Source: Loxodes magnus
Taxonomy: Eukaryota > Ciliophora > Karyorelictea > Loxodida > Loxodidae
Direction of reading: 5' to 3'
DNA: 64,000 nt
NCBI GenBank assembly: GCA_946699065.1
Contig: CAMPDV010002176.1
Span: forward strand, 19,827-83,826
The position numbers were made by a program, and so were the translations under genes. Shown piece after piece: positions 39,200 to 52,524 of the stretch. The notes beneath the pieces were generated by a model. The model was not told the origin of the DNA. It saw nothing but the letters and a program-made list of their open reading frames with translations, and did not search any database. The first letter of the stretch is position 1; the number at the start of each line of letters is the position of its first letter.

Positions 39200-40459
39200 C
39201 TCATTTTCTATTATTACTTACAATAACCTAACTCACACTCTTTTACTTGCTTTTCTACTTCACTTTTCTTATAAATCTTATCTCTCTTTCTCATTTTCTA
39301 TTAATACTGTCAATTACCTAACTCACACTCTTTTACTTGCTTTTCTACTTCACTTTTATTAGAAATCTTATCTCTCTTTCTCATTTTCTATTATTACTTT
39401 AAATTACCTAACTCACACTCTTTTACTTGCTTTTCTACTTCACTTTTCTTAGAAATCTTATCTCTCTTTCTCATTTTCTATCATCACTTACAATTACCTA
39501 ACTCACACTCTTTTACTTGCTTTTCTACTTCACTTTTCTTATAAATCTTATCTCTCTTTCTCATTTTCTATTAATACTGTCAATTACCTAACTCAGACTC
39601 TTTTACTTGCTTTTCTACTTCACTTTTCTTAGAAATCTTATCTCTCTTTCTCATTTTCTATTAATACTGTCAATTACCTAACTCACACTCTTTTACTTGC
39701 TTTTCTACTTCACTTTTATTAGAAATCCTATTTCTCTTTCTCATTTTCTATCATCACTTACAATAACCTAACTCACACTCTTTTACTTGCTTTTCTACTT
39801 CACTTTTCTTAGAAATCTTATCTCTCTTTCTCATTTTCTATTATTACTTTCAATTACCTAACTCACACTCTTTTACTTGCTTTTCTACTTCACTTTTCTT
39901 AGAAATCTTATCTCTCTTTCTCATTTTCTATTAATACTTACAATTACCTAACTCAGACTCTTTTACTTGCTTTTCTACTTCACTTTTCTTAGAAATCTTA
40001 TCTCTCTTTCTCATTTTCTATCATCACTTACAATAACCTAACTCACACTCTTTTACTTGCTTTTCTACTTCACTTTTCTTAGAAATCTTATCTCTCTTTC
40101 TCATTTTCTATTATTACTTTCAATTACCTAACTCACACTCTTTTACTTGCTTTTCTACTTCACTTTTCTTAGAAATCTTATCTCTCTTTCTCATTTTCTA
40201 TTAATACTTACAATTACCTAACTCACACTCTTTTACTTGCTTTTCTACTTCACTTTTCTTAGAAATCTTATCTCTCTTTCTCATTTTCTATCATCACTTA
40301 CAATAACCTAACTCACACTCTTTTACTTGCTTTTCTACTTCACTTTTCTTATAAATCTTATCTCTCTTTCTCATTTTCTATTAATACTGTCAATTACCTA
40401 ACTCAGACTCTTTTACTTGCTTTTCTACTTCACTTTTATTAGAAATCTTATCTCTCTTT
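39200..40459 (+). repeat. Higher-order segment matching 43520-44509
   Basis: Bases 39200-39739 match 43520-44059 at an offset of 4320 bp (48 monomers). After a 270-bp trimer present once more here than there, the offset becomes 4050 bp (45 monomers). Landmarks are the CAATAACC/CTTATAAATC monomer at 39200 and the closing pair CAATAACC/CTTATAAATC at 40280 then ATTAATAC-TG at 40370. Confidence 0.82.
39740..40279 (+). repeat. 270-bp trimer, two tandem copies
   Basis: The triplet ATCATCAC-CAATAACC, ATTATTAC-TTTCA, ATTAATAC-TTACA is present at 39740-40009 and 40010-40279. Differences are few: CAGACT versus CACACT in the third monomer. The matching locus at 44060-44329 has one copy, so the trimer expanded here or contracted there. 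Confidence 0.88.
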
Positions 40460-43400
40460 CTCATTTTCTATTATTACTTTAAATTACCTAACTCACACTC
40501 TTTTACTTGCTTTTCTACTTCACTTTTCTTAGAAATCTTATCTCTCTTTCTCATTTTCTATTAATACTGTCAATTACCTAACTCAGACTCTTTTACTTGC
40601 TTTTCTACTTCACTTTTATTAGAAATCCTATTTCTCTTTCTCATTTTCTATTATCACTTACAATTACCTAACTCAGACTCTTTTACTTGCTTTTCTACTT
40701 CACTTTTATTAGAAATCCTATTTCTCTTTCTCATTTTCTATCATCACTTACAATTACCTAACTCACACTCTTTTACTTGCTTTTCTACTTCACTTTTATT
40801 AGAAATCCTATTTCTCTTTCTCATTTTCTATTATCACTTACAATTACCTAACTCACACTCTTTTACTTGCTTTTCTACTTCACTTTTCTTAGAAATCTTA
40901 TCTCTCTTTCTCATTTTCTATTATTACTTACAATAACCTAACTCACACTCTTTTACTTGCTTTTCTACTTCACTTTTCTTATAAATCTTATCTCTCTTTC
41001 TCATTTTCTATTAATACTGTCAATTACCTAACTCAGACTCTTTTACTTGCTTTTCTACTTCACTTTTATTAGAAATCTTATCTCTCTTTCTCATTTTCTA
41101 TTATTACTTTAAATTACCTAACTCACACTCTTTTACTTGCTTTTCTACTTCACTTTTCTTAGAAATCTTATCTCTCTTTCTCATTTTCTATCATCACTTA
41201 CAATTACCTAACTCACACTCTTTTACTTGCTTTTCTACTTCACTTTTCTTTGAAATCTTATCTCTCTTTCTCATTTTCTATCATCACTTACAATTACCTA
41301 ACTCACACTCTTTTACTTGCTTTTCTACTTCACTTTTCTTATAAATCTTATCTCTCTTTCTCATTTTCTATTATCACTTACAATTACCTAACTCACACTC
41401 TTTTACTTGCTTTTCTACTTCACTTTTCTTAGAAATCTTATCTCTCTTTCTCATTTTCTATCATCACTTACAATTACCTAACTCACACTCTTTTACTTGC
41501 TTTTCTACTTCACTTTTCTTTGAAATCTTATCTCTCTTTCTCATTTTCTATTATTACTTTCAATTACCTAACTCACACTCTTTTACTTGCTTTTCTACTT
41601 CACTTTTCTTAGAAATCTTATCTCTCTTTCTCATTTTCTATTAATACTTACAATTACCTAACTCACACTCTTTTACTTGCTTTTCTACTTCACTTTTCTT
41701 AGAAATCTTATCTCTCTTTCTCATTTTCTATTAATACTGTCAATTACCTAACTCAGACTCTTTTACTTGCTTTTCTACTTCACTTTTATTAGAAATCTTA
41801 TCTCTCTTTCTCATTTTCTATTATTACTTTAAATTACCTAACTCACACTCTTTTACTTGCTTTTCTACTTCACTTTTCTTAGAAATCTTATCTCTCTTTC
41901 TCATTTTCTATCATCACTTACAATTACCTAACTCACACTCTTTTACTTGCTTTTCTACTTCACTTTTCTTTGAAATCTTATCTCTCTTTCTCATTTTCTA
42001 TTAATACTGTCAATTACCTAACTCAGACTCTTTTACTTGCTTTTCTACTTCACTTTTATTAGAAATCCTATTTCTCTTTCTCATTTTCTATTATCACTTA
42101 CAATTACCTAACTCACACTCTTTTACTTGCTTTTCTACTTCACTTTTATTAGAAATCCTATTTCTCTTTCTCATTTTCTATTATCACTTACAATTACCTA
42201 ACTCACACTCTTTTACTTGCTTTTCTACTTCACTTTTCTTAGAAATCTTATCTCTCTTTCTCATTTTCTATTATTACTTTCAATTACCTAACTCACACTC
42301 TTTTACTTGCTTTTCTACTTCACTTTTCTTAGAAATCTTATCTCTCTTTCTCATTTTCTATCATCACTTACAATTACCTAACTCACACTCTTTTACTTGC
42401 TTTTCTACTTCACTTTTCTTAGAAATCTTATCTCTCTTTCTCATTTTCTATCATCACTTACAATTACCTAACTCACACTCTTTTACTTGCTTTTCTACTT
42501 CACTTTTCTTATAAATCTTATCTCTCTTTCTCATTTTCTATTAATACTGTCAATTACCTAACTCAGACTCTTTTACTTGCTTTTCTACTTCACTTTTCTT
42601 AGAAATCTTATCTCTCTTTCTCATTTTCTATTAATACTGTCAATTACCTAACTCAGACTCTTTTACTTGCTTTTCTACTTCACTTTTATTAGAAATCCTA
42701 TTTCTCTTTCTCATTTTCTATTATCACTTACAATTACCTAACTCAGACTCTTTTACTTGCTTTTCTACTTCACTTTTATTAGAAATCCTATTTCTCTTTC
42801 TCATTTTCTATTATCACTTACAATTACCTAACTCACACTCTTTTACTTGCTTTTCTACTTCACTTTTATTAGAAATCCTATTTCTCTTTCTCATTTTCTA
42901 TTATCACTTACAATTACCTAACTCACACTCTTTTACTTGCTTTTCTACTTCACTTTTCTTAGAAATCTTATCTCTCTTTCTCATTTTCTATCATCACTTT
43001 CAATTACCTAACTCAGACTCTTTTACTTGCTTTTCTACTTCACTTTTCTTAGAAATCCTATTTCTCTTTCTCATTTTCTATTATCACTTACAATTACCTA
43101 ACTCACACTCTTTTACTTGCTTTTCTACTTCACTTTTATTAGAAATCTTATCTCTCTTTCTCATTTTCTATTAATACTGTCAATTACCTAACTCAGACTC
43201 TTTTACTTGCTTTTCTACTTCACTTTTATTAGAAATCTTATCTCTCTTTCTCATTTTCTATCATCACTTACAATTACCTAACTCACACTCTTTTACTTGC
43301 TTTTCTACTTCACTTTTATTAGAAATCTTATCTCTCTTTCTCATTTTCTATCATCACTTACAATAACCTAACTCACACTCTTTTACTTGCTTTTCTACTT

Positions 43401-43519
43401 CACTTTTCTTAGAAATCTTATCTCTCTTTCTCATTTTCTATCATCACTTTCAATTACCTAACTCACACTCTTTTACTTGCTTTTCTACTTCACTTTTATT
43501 AGAAATCCTATTTCTCTTT

Positions 43520-44509
43520 CTCATTTTCTATTATTACTTACAATAACCTAACTCACACTCTTTTACTTGCTTTTCTACTTCACTTTTCTTATAAATCTTA
43601 TCTCTCTTTCTCATTTTCTATTAATACTGTCAATTACCTAACTCACACTCTTTTACTTGCTTTTCTACTTCACTTTTATTAGAAATCTTATCTCTCTTTC
43701 TCATTTTCTATTATTACTTTAAATTACCTAACTCACACTCTTTTACTTGCTTTTCTACTTCACTTTTCTTAGAAATCTTATCTCTCTTTCTCATTTTCTA
43801 TCATCACTTACAATTACCTAACTCACACTCTTTTACTTGCTTTTCTACTTCACTTTTCTTATAAATCTTATCTCTCTTTCTCATTTTCTATTAATACTGT
43901 CAATTACCTAACTCAGACTCTTTTACTTGCTTTTCTACTTCACTTTTATTAGAAATCTTATCTCTCTTTCTCATTTTCTATTAATACTGTCAATTACCTA
44001 ACTCAGACTCTTTTACTTGCTTTTCTACTTCACTTTTATTAGAAATCCTATTTCTCTTTCTCATTTTCTATTATTACTTACAATAACCTAACTCACACTC
44101 TTTTACTTGCTTTTCTACTTCACTTTTCTTAGAAATCTTATCTCTCTTTCTCATTTTCTATTATTACTTTCAATTACCTAACTCACACTCTTTTACTTGC
44201 TTTTCTACTTCACTTTTCTTAGAAATCTTATCTCTCTTTCTCATTTTCTATTAATACTTACAATTACCTAACTCACACTCTTTTACTTGCTTTTCTACTT
44301 CACTTTTCTTAGAAATCTTATCTCTCTTTCTCATTTTCTATCATCACTTACAATAACCTAACTCACACTCTTTTACTTGCTTTTCTACTTCACTTTTCTT
44401 ATAAATCTTATCTCTCTTTCTCATTTTCTATTAATACTGTCAATTACCTAACTCAGACTCTTTTACTTGCTTTTCTACTTCACTTTTATTAGAAATCTTA
44501 TCTCTCTTT
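43520..44509 (+). repeat. Second copy of the 39200-40459 segment, one trimer shorter
   Basis: The same order of CAATAACC, ATTAATAC-TG, ATTATTAC-TTAAA and CTTATAAATC monomers as at 39200, with a few diagnostic substitutions such as ATTATTAC in place of ATCATCAC at 44060. It indicates a higher-order period near 4.1-4.3 kb in the central family. Confidence 0.82.
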
Positions 44510-45229
44510 CTCATTTTCTATTATCACTTACAATTACCTAACTCACACTCTTTTACTTGCTTTTCTACTTCACTTTTCTTTGAAATCTTATCTCTCTTTC
44601 TCATTTTCTATTATCACTTACAATTACCTAACTCACACTCTTTTACTTGCTTTTCTACTTCACTTTTATTAGAAATCCTATTTCTCTTTCTCATTTTCTA
44701 TTATCACTTACAATAACCTAACTCACACTCTTTTACTTGCTTTTCTACTTCACTTTTCTTATAAATCCTATTTCTCTTTCTCATTTTCTATTAATACTGT
44801 CAATTACCTAACTCAGACTCTTTTACTTGCTTTTCTACTTCACTTTTATTAGAAATCTTATCTCTCTTTCTCATTTTCTATCATCACTTACAATTACCTA
44901 ACTCACACTCTTTTACTTGCTTTTCTACTTCACTTTTCTTTGAAATCTTATCTCTCTTTCTCATTTTCTATTATCACTTACAATTACCTAACTCACACTC
45001 TTTTACTTGCTTTTCTACTTCACTTTTCTTAGAAATCTTATCTCTCTTTCTCATTTTCTATCATCACTTTCAATTACCTAACTCAGACTCTTTTACTTGC
45101 TTTTCTACTTCACTTTTCTTAGAAATCTTATCTCTCTTTCTCATTTTCTATTAATACTTACAATTACCTAACTCACACTCTTTTACTTGCTTTTCTACTT
45201 CACTTTTCTTAGAAATCTTATCTCACTTT

Positions 45230-46489
45230 CTCATTTTCTATCATCACTTACAATTACCTAACTCAGACTCTTTTACTTGCTTTTCTACTTCACTTTTATT
45301 AGAAATCTTATCTCTCTTTCTCATTTTCTATTATTACTTTAAATTACCTAACTCACACTCTTTTACTTGCTTTTCTACTTCACTTTTCTTAGAAATCTTA
45401 TCTCTCTTTCTCATTTTCTATTAATACTGTCAATTACCTAACTCAGACTCTTTTACTTGCTTTTCTACTTCACTTTTATTAGAAATCCTATTTCTCTTTC
45501 TCATTTTCTATTATCACTTACAATTACCTAACTCAGACTCTTTTACTTGCTTTTCTACTTCACTTTTATTAGAAATCCTATTTCTCTTTCTCATTTTCTA
45601 TTATCACTTACAATTACCTAACTCACACTCTTTTACTTGCTTTTCTACTTCACTTTTATTAGAAATCCTATTTCTCTTTCTCATTTTCTATTATCACTTA
45701 CAATTACCTAACTCACACTCTTTTACTTGCTTTTCTACTTCACTTTTCTTAGAAATCTTATCTCTCTTTCTCATTTTCTATTATTACTTTAAATTACCTA
45801 ACTCACACTCTTTTACTTGCTTTTCTACTTCACTTTTCTTAGAAATCTTATCTCTCTTTCTCATTTTCTATTAATACTGTCAATTACCTAACTCAGACTC
45901 TTTTACTTGCTTTTCTACTTCACTTTTATTAGAAATCTTATCTCTCTTTCTCATTTTCTATCATCACTTACAATTACCTAACTCAGACTCTTTTACTTGC
46001 TTTTCTACTTCACTTTTATTAGAAATCTTATCTCTCTTTCTCATTTTCTATTATTACTTTAAATTACCTAACTCACACTCTTTTACTTGCTTTTCTACTT
46101 CACTTTTCTTAGAAATCTTATCTCTCTTTCTCATTTTCTATTAATACTGTCAATTACCTAACTCAGACTCTTTTACTTGCTTTTCTACTTCACTTTTATT
46201 AGAAATCCTATTTCTCTTTCTCATTTTCTATTATCACTTACAATTACCTAACTCACACTCTTTTACTTGCTTTTCTACTTCACTTTTATTAGAAATCCTA
46301 TTTCTCTTTCTCATTTTCTATTATCACTTACAATTACCTAACTCACACTCTTTTACTTGCTTTTCTACTTCACTTTTATTAGAAATCCTATTTCTCTTTC
46401 TCATTTTCTATTATCACTTACAATTACCTAACTCACACTCTTTTACTTGCTTTTCTACTTCACTTTTCTTAGAAATCTTATCTCTCTTT
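45230..46489 (+). repeat. 720-bp (8-monomer) higher-order relation
   Basis: Six monomers at 45230-45769 recur at 45950-46489: ATCATCAC/CAGACT/ATTAG, ATTATTAC-TTAAA, ATTAATAC-TG/CAGACT/ATTAG type II, then three ATTATCAC-TTACA monomers. One difference is visible, CAGACT versus CACACT in the fourth monomer. The match ends where an ATTAG-only tract begins. Confidence 0.87.
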
Positions 46490-47209
46490 CTCATTTTCTA
46501 TCATCACTTTCAATTACCTAACTCACACTCTTTTACTTGCTTTTCTACTTCACTTTTATTAGAAATCTTATCTCTCTTTCTCATTTTCTATTATCACTTA
46601 CAATTACCTAACTCACACTCTTTTACTTGCTTTTCTACTTCACTTTTATTAGAAATCTTATCTCTCTTTCTCATTTTCTATTATTACTTTCAATTACCTA
46701 ACTCACACTCTTTTACTTGCTTTTCTACTTCACTTTTATTAGAAATCTTATCTCTCTTTCTCATTTTCTATTATCACTTACAATTACCTAACTCACACTC
46801 TTTTACTTGCTTTTCTACTTCACTTTTATTAGAAATCTTATCTCTCTTTCTCATTTTCTATTATTACTTTCAATTACCTAACTCACACTCTTTTACTTGC
46901 TTTTCTACTTCACTTTTATTAGAAATCTTATCTCTCTTTCTCATTTTCTATCATCACTTTCAATTACCTAACTCACACTCTTTTACTTGCTTTTCTACTT
47001 CACTTTTATTAGAAATCTTATCTCTCTTTCTCATTTTCTATTATCACTTACAATTACCTAACTCACACTCTTTTACTTGCTTTTCTACTTCACTTTTATT
47101 AGAAATCTTATCTCTCTTTCTCATTTTCTATTATTACTTTCAATTACCTAACTCACACTCTTTTACTTGCTTTTCTACTTCACTTTTATTAGAAATCTTA
47201 TCTCTCTTT
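46490..47209 (+). repeat. Homogenised tract of eight ATTAG/type I monomers
   Basis: All eight monomers combine CACACT, ATTAG and CTTATCTC. Elsewhere in the window ATTAG is more often paired with type II. Only the variable segment alternates (ATCATCAC, ATTATCAC, ATTATTAC). The last four match 48649-49008, pointing to recent local spread of one end-type. Confidence 0.87.
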
Positions 47210-48558
47210 CTCATTTTCTATCATCACTACAATTACCTAACTCAGACTCTTTTACTTGCTTTTCTACTTCACTTTTCTTAGAAATCTTATCTCTCTTTCT
47301 CATTTTCTATCATCACTTACAATTACCTTACTCACACTCTTTTACTTGCTTTTCTACTTCACTTTTCTTATAAATCTTATCTCTCTTTCTCATTTTCTAT
47401 TAATATTGTCAATTACCTAACTCAGACTCTTTTACTTGCTTTTCTACTTCACTTTTATTAGAAATCCTATTTCTCTTTCTCATTTTCTATTATCACTTAC
47501 AATTACCTAACTCACACTCTTTTACTTGCTTTTCTACTTCACTTTTCTTAGAAATCTTATCTCTCTTTCTCATTTTCTATCATCACTTTCAATTACCTAA
47601 CTCAGACTCTTTTACTTGCTTTTCTACTTCACTTTTCTTAGAAATCTTATCTCTCTTTCTCATTTTCTATCATCACTTACAATAACCTAACTCACACTCT
47701 TTTACTTGCTTTTCTACTTCACTTTTCTTATAAATCTTATCTCTCTTTCTCATTTTCTATTAATACTGTCAATTACCTAACTCAGACTCTTTTACTTGCT
47801 TTTCTACTTCACTTTTATTAGAAATCCTATTTCTCTTTCTCATTTTCTATTATCACTTACAATTACCTAACTCACACTCTTTTACTTGCTTTTCTACTTC
47901 ACTTTTATTAGAAATCCTATTTCTCTTTCTCATTTTCTATTATCACTTACAATTACCTAACTCACACTCTTTTACTTGCTTTTCTACTTCACTTTTCTTA
48001 GAAATCTTATCTCTCTTTCTCATTTTCTATTATTACTTTCAATTACCTAACTCACACTCTTTTACTTGCTTTTCTACTTCACTTTTCTTAGAAATCTTAT
48101 CTCTCTTTCTCATTTTCTATTATTACTTTAAATTACCTAACTCACACTCTTTTACTTGCTTTTCTACTTCACTTTTCTTAGAAATCTTATCTCTCTTTCT
48201 CATTTTCTATCATCACTTACAATTACCTAACTCACACTCTTTTACTTGCTTTTCTACTTCACTTTTCTAAGAAATCTTATCTCTCTTTCTCATTTTCTAT
48301 TATTACTTTCAATTACCTAACTCACACTCTTTTACTTGCTTTTCTACTTCACTTTTATTAGAAATCCTATTTCTCTTTCTCATTTTCTATTATCACTTAC
48401 AATTACCTAACTCACACTCTTTTACTTGCTTTTCTACTTCACTTTTCTTAGAAATCTTATCTCTCTTTCTCATTTTCTATCATCACTTACAATTACCTAA
48501 CTCACACTCTTTTACTTGCTTTTCTACTTCACTTTTCTTAGAAATCTTATCTCTCTTT

Positions 48559-49188
48559 CTCATTTTCTATTAATACTTACAATTACCTAACTCACACTCT
48601 TTTACTTGCTTTTCTACTTCACTTTTATTAGAAATCTTATCTCTCTTTCTCATTTTCTATTATTACTTTCAATTACCTAACTCACACTCTTTTACTTGCT
48701 TTTCTACTTCACTTTTATTAGAAATCTTATCTCTCTTTCTCATTTTCTATCATCACTTTCAATTACCTAACTCACACTCTTTTACTTGCTTTTCTACTTC
48801 ACTTTTATTAGAAATCTTATCTCTCTTTCTCATTTTCTATTATCACTTACAATTACCTAACTCACACTCTTTTACTTGCTTTTCTACTTCACTTTTATTA
48901 GAAATCTTATCTCTCTTTCTCATTTTCTATTATTACTTTCAATTACCTAACTCACACTCTTTTACTTGCTTTTCTACTTCACTTTTATTAGAAATCTTAT
49001 CTCTCTTTCTCATTTTCTATCATCACTTTCAATTACCTAACTCACACTCTTTTACTTGCTTTTCTACTTCACTTTTATTAGAAATCTTATCTCTCTTTCT
49101 CATTTTCTATCATCACTTTCAATTACCTAACTCAGACTCTTTTACTTGCTTTTCTACTTCACTTTTATTAGAAATCTTATCTCTCTTT
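48559..49188 (+). repeat. Second ATTAG/type I tract, seven monomers
   Basis: Seven monomers share ATTAG with CTTATCTC, as at 46490-47209. Four (48649-49008) repeat the order at 46850-47209, an offset of 20 monomers less the 1-base deletion near 47227. One monomer (49099) has CAGACT. The following monomer has ATTAG but is disturbed by insertions. Confidence 0.85.
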
Positions 49189-49374
49189 CTCATTTTCTAT
49201 CATCACTTTCAATTACCTAACTCACACTCTTTTACTTGCTTTTCTACTTCACTTTTATTAGAAATCTAACTATTTCTCTTTCTCATTTTCTATCATCACT
49301 TAACTCAATTACCTAACTCACACTCTTTTACTTGCTTTTCTACTTCACTTTTATTAGAAATCTTATCTCTCTTT
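49189..49374 (+). repeat. Two adjacent 93-bp monomers with 3-base insertions
   Basis: The first monomer reads AAATCTAACTATTTCTC, which is a type II end with TAA inserted. The second reads CATCACTTAACTCAATTACC, with ACT inserted in the variable segment. Both insertions create a TAACT-like string that also occurs naturally at monomer positions 30-34 (CTAACTC), so local template slippage is possible. Confidence 0.85.
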
Positions 49375-52074
49375 CTCATTTTCTATTATTACTTTAAATT
49401 ACCTAACTCACACTCTTTTACTTGCTTTTCTACTTCACTTTTCTTAGAAATCTTATCTCTCTTTCTCATTTTCTATTAATACTTACAATTACCTAACTCA
49501 CACTCTTTTACTTGCTTTTCTACTTCACTTTTCTTAGAAATCTTATCTCTCTTTCTCATTTTCTATTATTACTTTAAATTACCTAACTCACACTCTTTTA
49601 CTTGCTTTTCTACTTCACTTTTCTTAGAAATCCTATTTCTCTTTCTCATTTTCTATTATCACTTACAATTACCTAACTCACACTCTTTTACTTGCTTTTC
49701 TACTTCACTTTTATTAGAAATCCTATTTCTCTTTCTCATTTTCTATTATCACTTACAATTACCTAACTCACACTCTTTTACTTGCTTTTCTACTTCACTT
49801 TTCTTAGAAATCTTATCTCTCTTTCTCATTTTCTATTATCACTTTCAATTACCTAACTCAGACTCTTTTACTTGCTTTTCTACTTCACTTTTCTTAGAAA
49901 TCTTATCTCTCTTTCTCATTTTCTATCATCACTTTCAATTACCTAACTCAGACTCTTTTACTTGCTTTTCTACTTCACTTTTCTTAGAAATCTTATCTCT
50001 CTTTCTCATTTTCTTCATCACTTTCAATTACCTAACTCACACTTATTTACTTGCTTTTCTACTTCACTTTTCTTAGAAATCTTATCTCTCTTTCTCATTT
50101 TCTATTATCACTTACAATTACCTAACTCACACTCTTTTACTTGCTTTTCTACTTCACTTTTATTAGAAATCCTATTTCTCTTTCTCATTTTCTATTATCA
50201 CTTACAATTACCTAACTCACACTCTTTTACTTGCTTTTCTACTTCACTTTTCTTAGAAATCTTATCTCTCTTTCTCATTTTCTATCATCACTTTCAATTA
50301 CCTAACTCAGACTCTTTTACTTGCTTTTCTACTTCACTTTTCTTAGAAATCTTATCTCTCTTTCTCATTTTCTATTAATACTATCAATTACCTAACTCAG
50401 ACTCTTTTACTTGCTTTTCTACTTCACTTTTCTTAGAAATCCTATTTCTCTTTCTCATTTTCTATTATCACTTACAATTACCTAACTCACACTCTTTTAC
50501 TTGCTTTTCTACTTCACTTTTCTTAGAAATCTTATCTCTCTTTCTCATTTTCTATCATCACTTTCAATTACCTAACTCAGACTCTTTTACTTGCTTTTCT
50601 ACTTCACTTTTATTAGAAATCCTATTTCTCTTTCTCATTTTCTATTATCACTTACAATTACCTAACTCACACTCTTTTACTTGCTTTTCTACTTCACTTT
50701 TCTTAGAAATCTTATCTCTCTTTCTCATTTTCTATCATCACTTTCAATTACCTAACTCAGACTCTTTTACTTGCTTTTCTACTTCACTTTTATTAGAAAT
50801 CCTATTTCTCTTTCTCATTTTCTATTATCACTTACAATTACCTAACTCACACTCTTTTACTTGCTTTTCTACTTCACTTTTCTTAGAAATCTTATCTCTC
50901 TTTCTCATTTTCTATCATCACTTTCAATTACCTAACTCAGACTCTTTTACTTGCTTTTCTACTTCACTTTTATTAGAAATCCTATTTCTCTTTCTCATTT
51001 TCTATTATCACTTACAATTACCTAACTCAGACTCTTTTACTTGCTTTTCTACTTCACTTTTCTTAGAAATCTTATCTCTCTTTCTCATTTTCTATTAATA
51101 CTTACAATTACCTAACTCACACTCTTTTACTTGCTTTTCTACTTCACTTTTCTTAGAAATCTTATCTCTCTTTCTCATTTTCTATTATCACTTACAATTA
51201 CCTAACTCAGACTCTTTTACTTGCTTTTCTACTTCACTTTTATTAGAAATCCTATTTCTCTTTCTCATTTTCTATTATCACTTACAATTACCTAACTCAG
51301 ACTCTTTTACTTGCTTTTCTACTTCACTTTTCTTAGAAATCTTATCTCTCTTTCTCATTTTCTATCATCACTTACAATTACCTAACTCACACTCTCTTTA
51401 ATTGCTTTTCTACTTCACTTTTATTAGAAATCTTATCTCTCTTTCTCATTTTCTATTATTACTTTAAATTACCTAACTCACACTCTTTTACTTGCTTTTC
51501 TACTTCACTTTTCTTAGAAATCTTATCTCTCTTTCTCATTTTCTATTATTACTTTAAATTACCTAACTCACACTCTTTTACTTGCTTTTCTACTTCACTT
51601 TTCTTAGAAATCCTATTTCTCTTTCTCATTTTCTATTATCACTTACAATTACCTAACTCACACTCTTTTACTTGCTTTTCTACTTCACTTTTCTTAGAAA
51701 TCTTATTTCTCTTTCTCATTTTCTATTATTACTTTCAATTACCTAACTCACACTCTTTTACTTGCTTTTCTACTTCACTTTTCTTAGAAATCTTATCTCT
51801 CTTTCTCATTTTCTATCATCACTTTCAATTACCTAACTCAGACTCTTTTACTTGCTTTTCTACTTCACTTTTATTAGAAATCTTATCTCTCTTTCTCATT
51901 TTCTATCATCACTTTCAATTACCTAACTCAGACTCTTTTACTTGCTTTTCTACTTCACTTTTCTTAGAAATCTTATCTCTCTTTCTCATTTTCTATCATC
52001 ACTTTCAATTACCTAACTCAGACTCTTTTACTTGCTTTTCTACTTCACTTTTCTTAGAAATCTTATCTCTCTTT

Positions 52075-52524
52075 CTCATTTTCTATTATTACTTTAAATT
52101 ACCTAACTCACACTCTTTTACTTGCTTTTCTACTTCACTTTTATTAGAAATCCTATTTCTCTTTCTCATTTTCTATTATCACTTACAATTACCTAACTCA
52201 CACTCTTTTACTTGCTTTTCTACTTCACTTTTCTTAGAAATCTTATCTCTCTTTCTCATTTTCTATCATCACTTTCAATTACCTAACTCAGACTCTTTTA
52301 CTTGCTTTTCTACTTCACTTTTCTTAGAAATCCTATTTCTCTTTCTCATTTTCTATTAATACTTACAATTACCTAACTCAGACTCTTTTACTTGCTTTTC
52401 TACTTCACTTTTATTAGAAATCCTATTTCTCTTTCTCATTTTCTATTATCACTTACAATTACCTAACTCACACTCTTTTACTTGCTTTTCTACTTCACTT
52501 TTCTTAGAAATCTTATCTCTCTTT
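52075..52524 (+). repeat. Distant copy of the 901-1350 unit
   Basis: The five-monomer order and every diagnostic base match 901-1350 and 1351-1800, with no length change, at a distance of about 51 kb. The next monomer is ATTAATAC-TATCA, as at 1801. It ties the right-hand region to the left-hand one. Confidence 0.87.

Larger units (their letters stand above)
35330..47209 (+). repeat. Register-perfect satellite block, 132 monomers
   Basis: This is the longest stretch without a length change, 11,880 bp. It belongs to the central family: CTTATAAATC and CAATAACC monomers recur, while ATTAATAC-TATCA is absent. CTCACTTTC is a private variant near 36855, 38290 and 45225. Nested structure includes a 270-bp trimer, 4320/4050-bp offsets and a 720-bp relation, listed separately. 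No gene is present. Confidence 0.95.
47210..51353 (+). repeat. Mixed satellite block between central and right families
   Basis: About 46 monomers with -1 at about 47227, two +3 monomers at 49189-49374 and -1 near 50014. The last CTTATAAATC monomer of the window is near 47729 and the first right-hand ATTAATAC-TATCA monomer near 50375, so the family boundary lies here. Local oddities are ATTACCTTACTC near 47327 and CACTTATTTAC near 50040. No gene is present. Confidence 0.9.

Noticed and set aside
15268-47735. CTTATAAATC as a TATA-box promoter
   Set aside because: The string arises from one base change in a repeat, is not followed by any coding sequence, and tracks a higher-order unit. I kept it only as a family marker.
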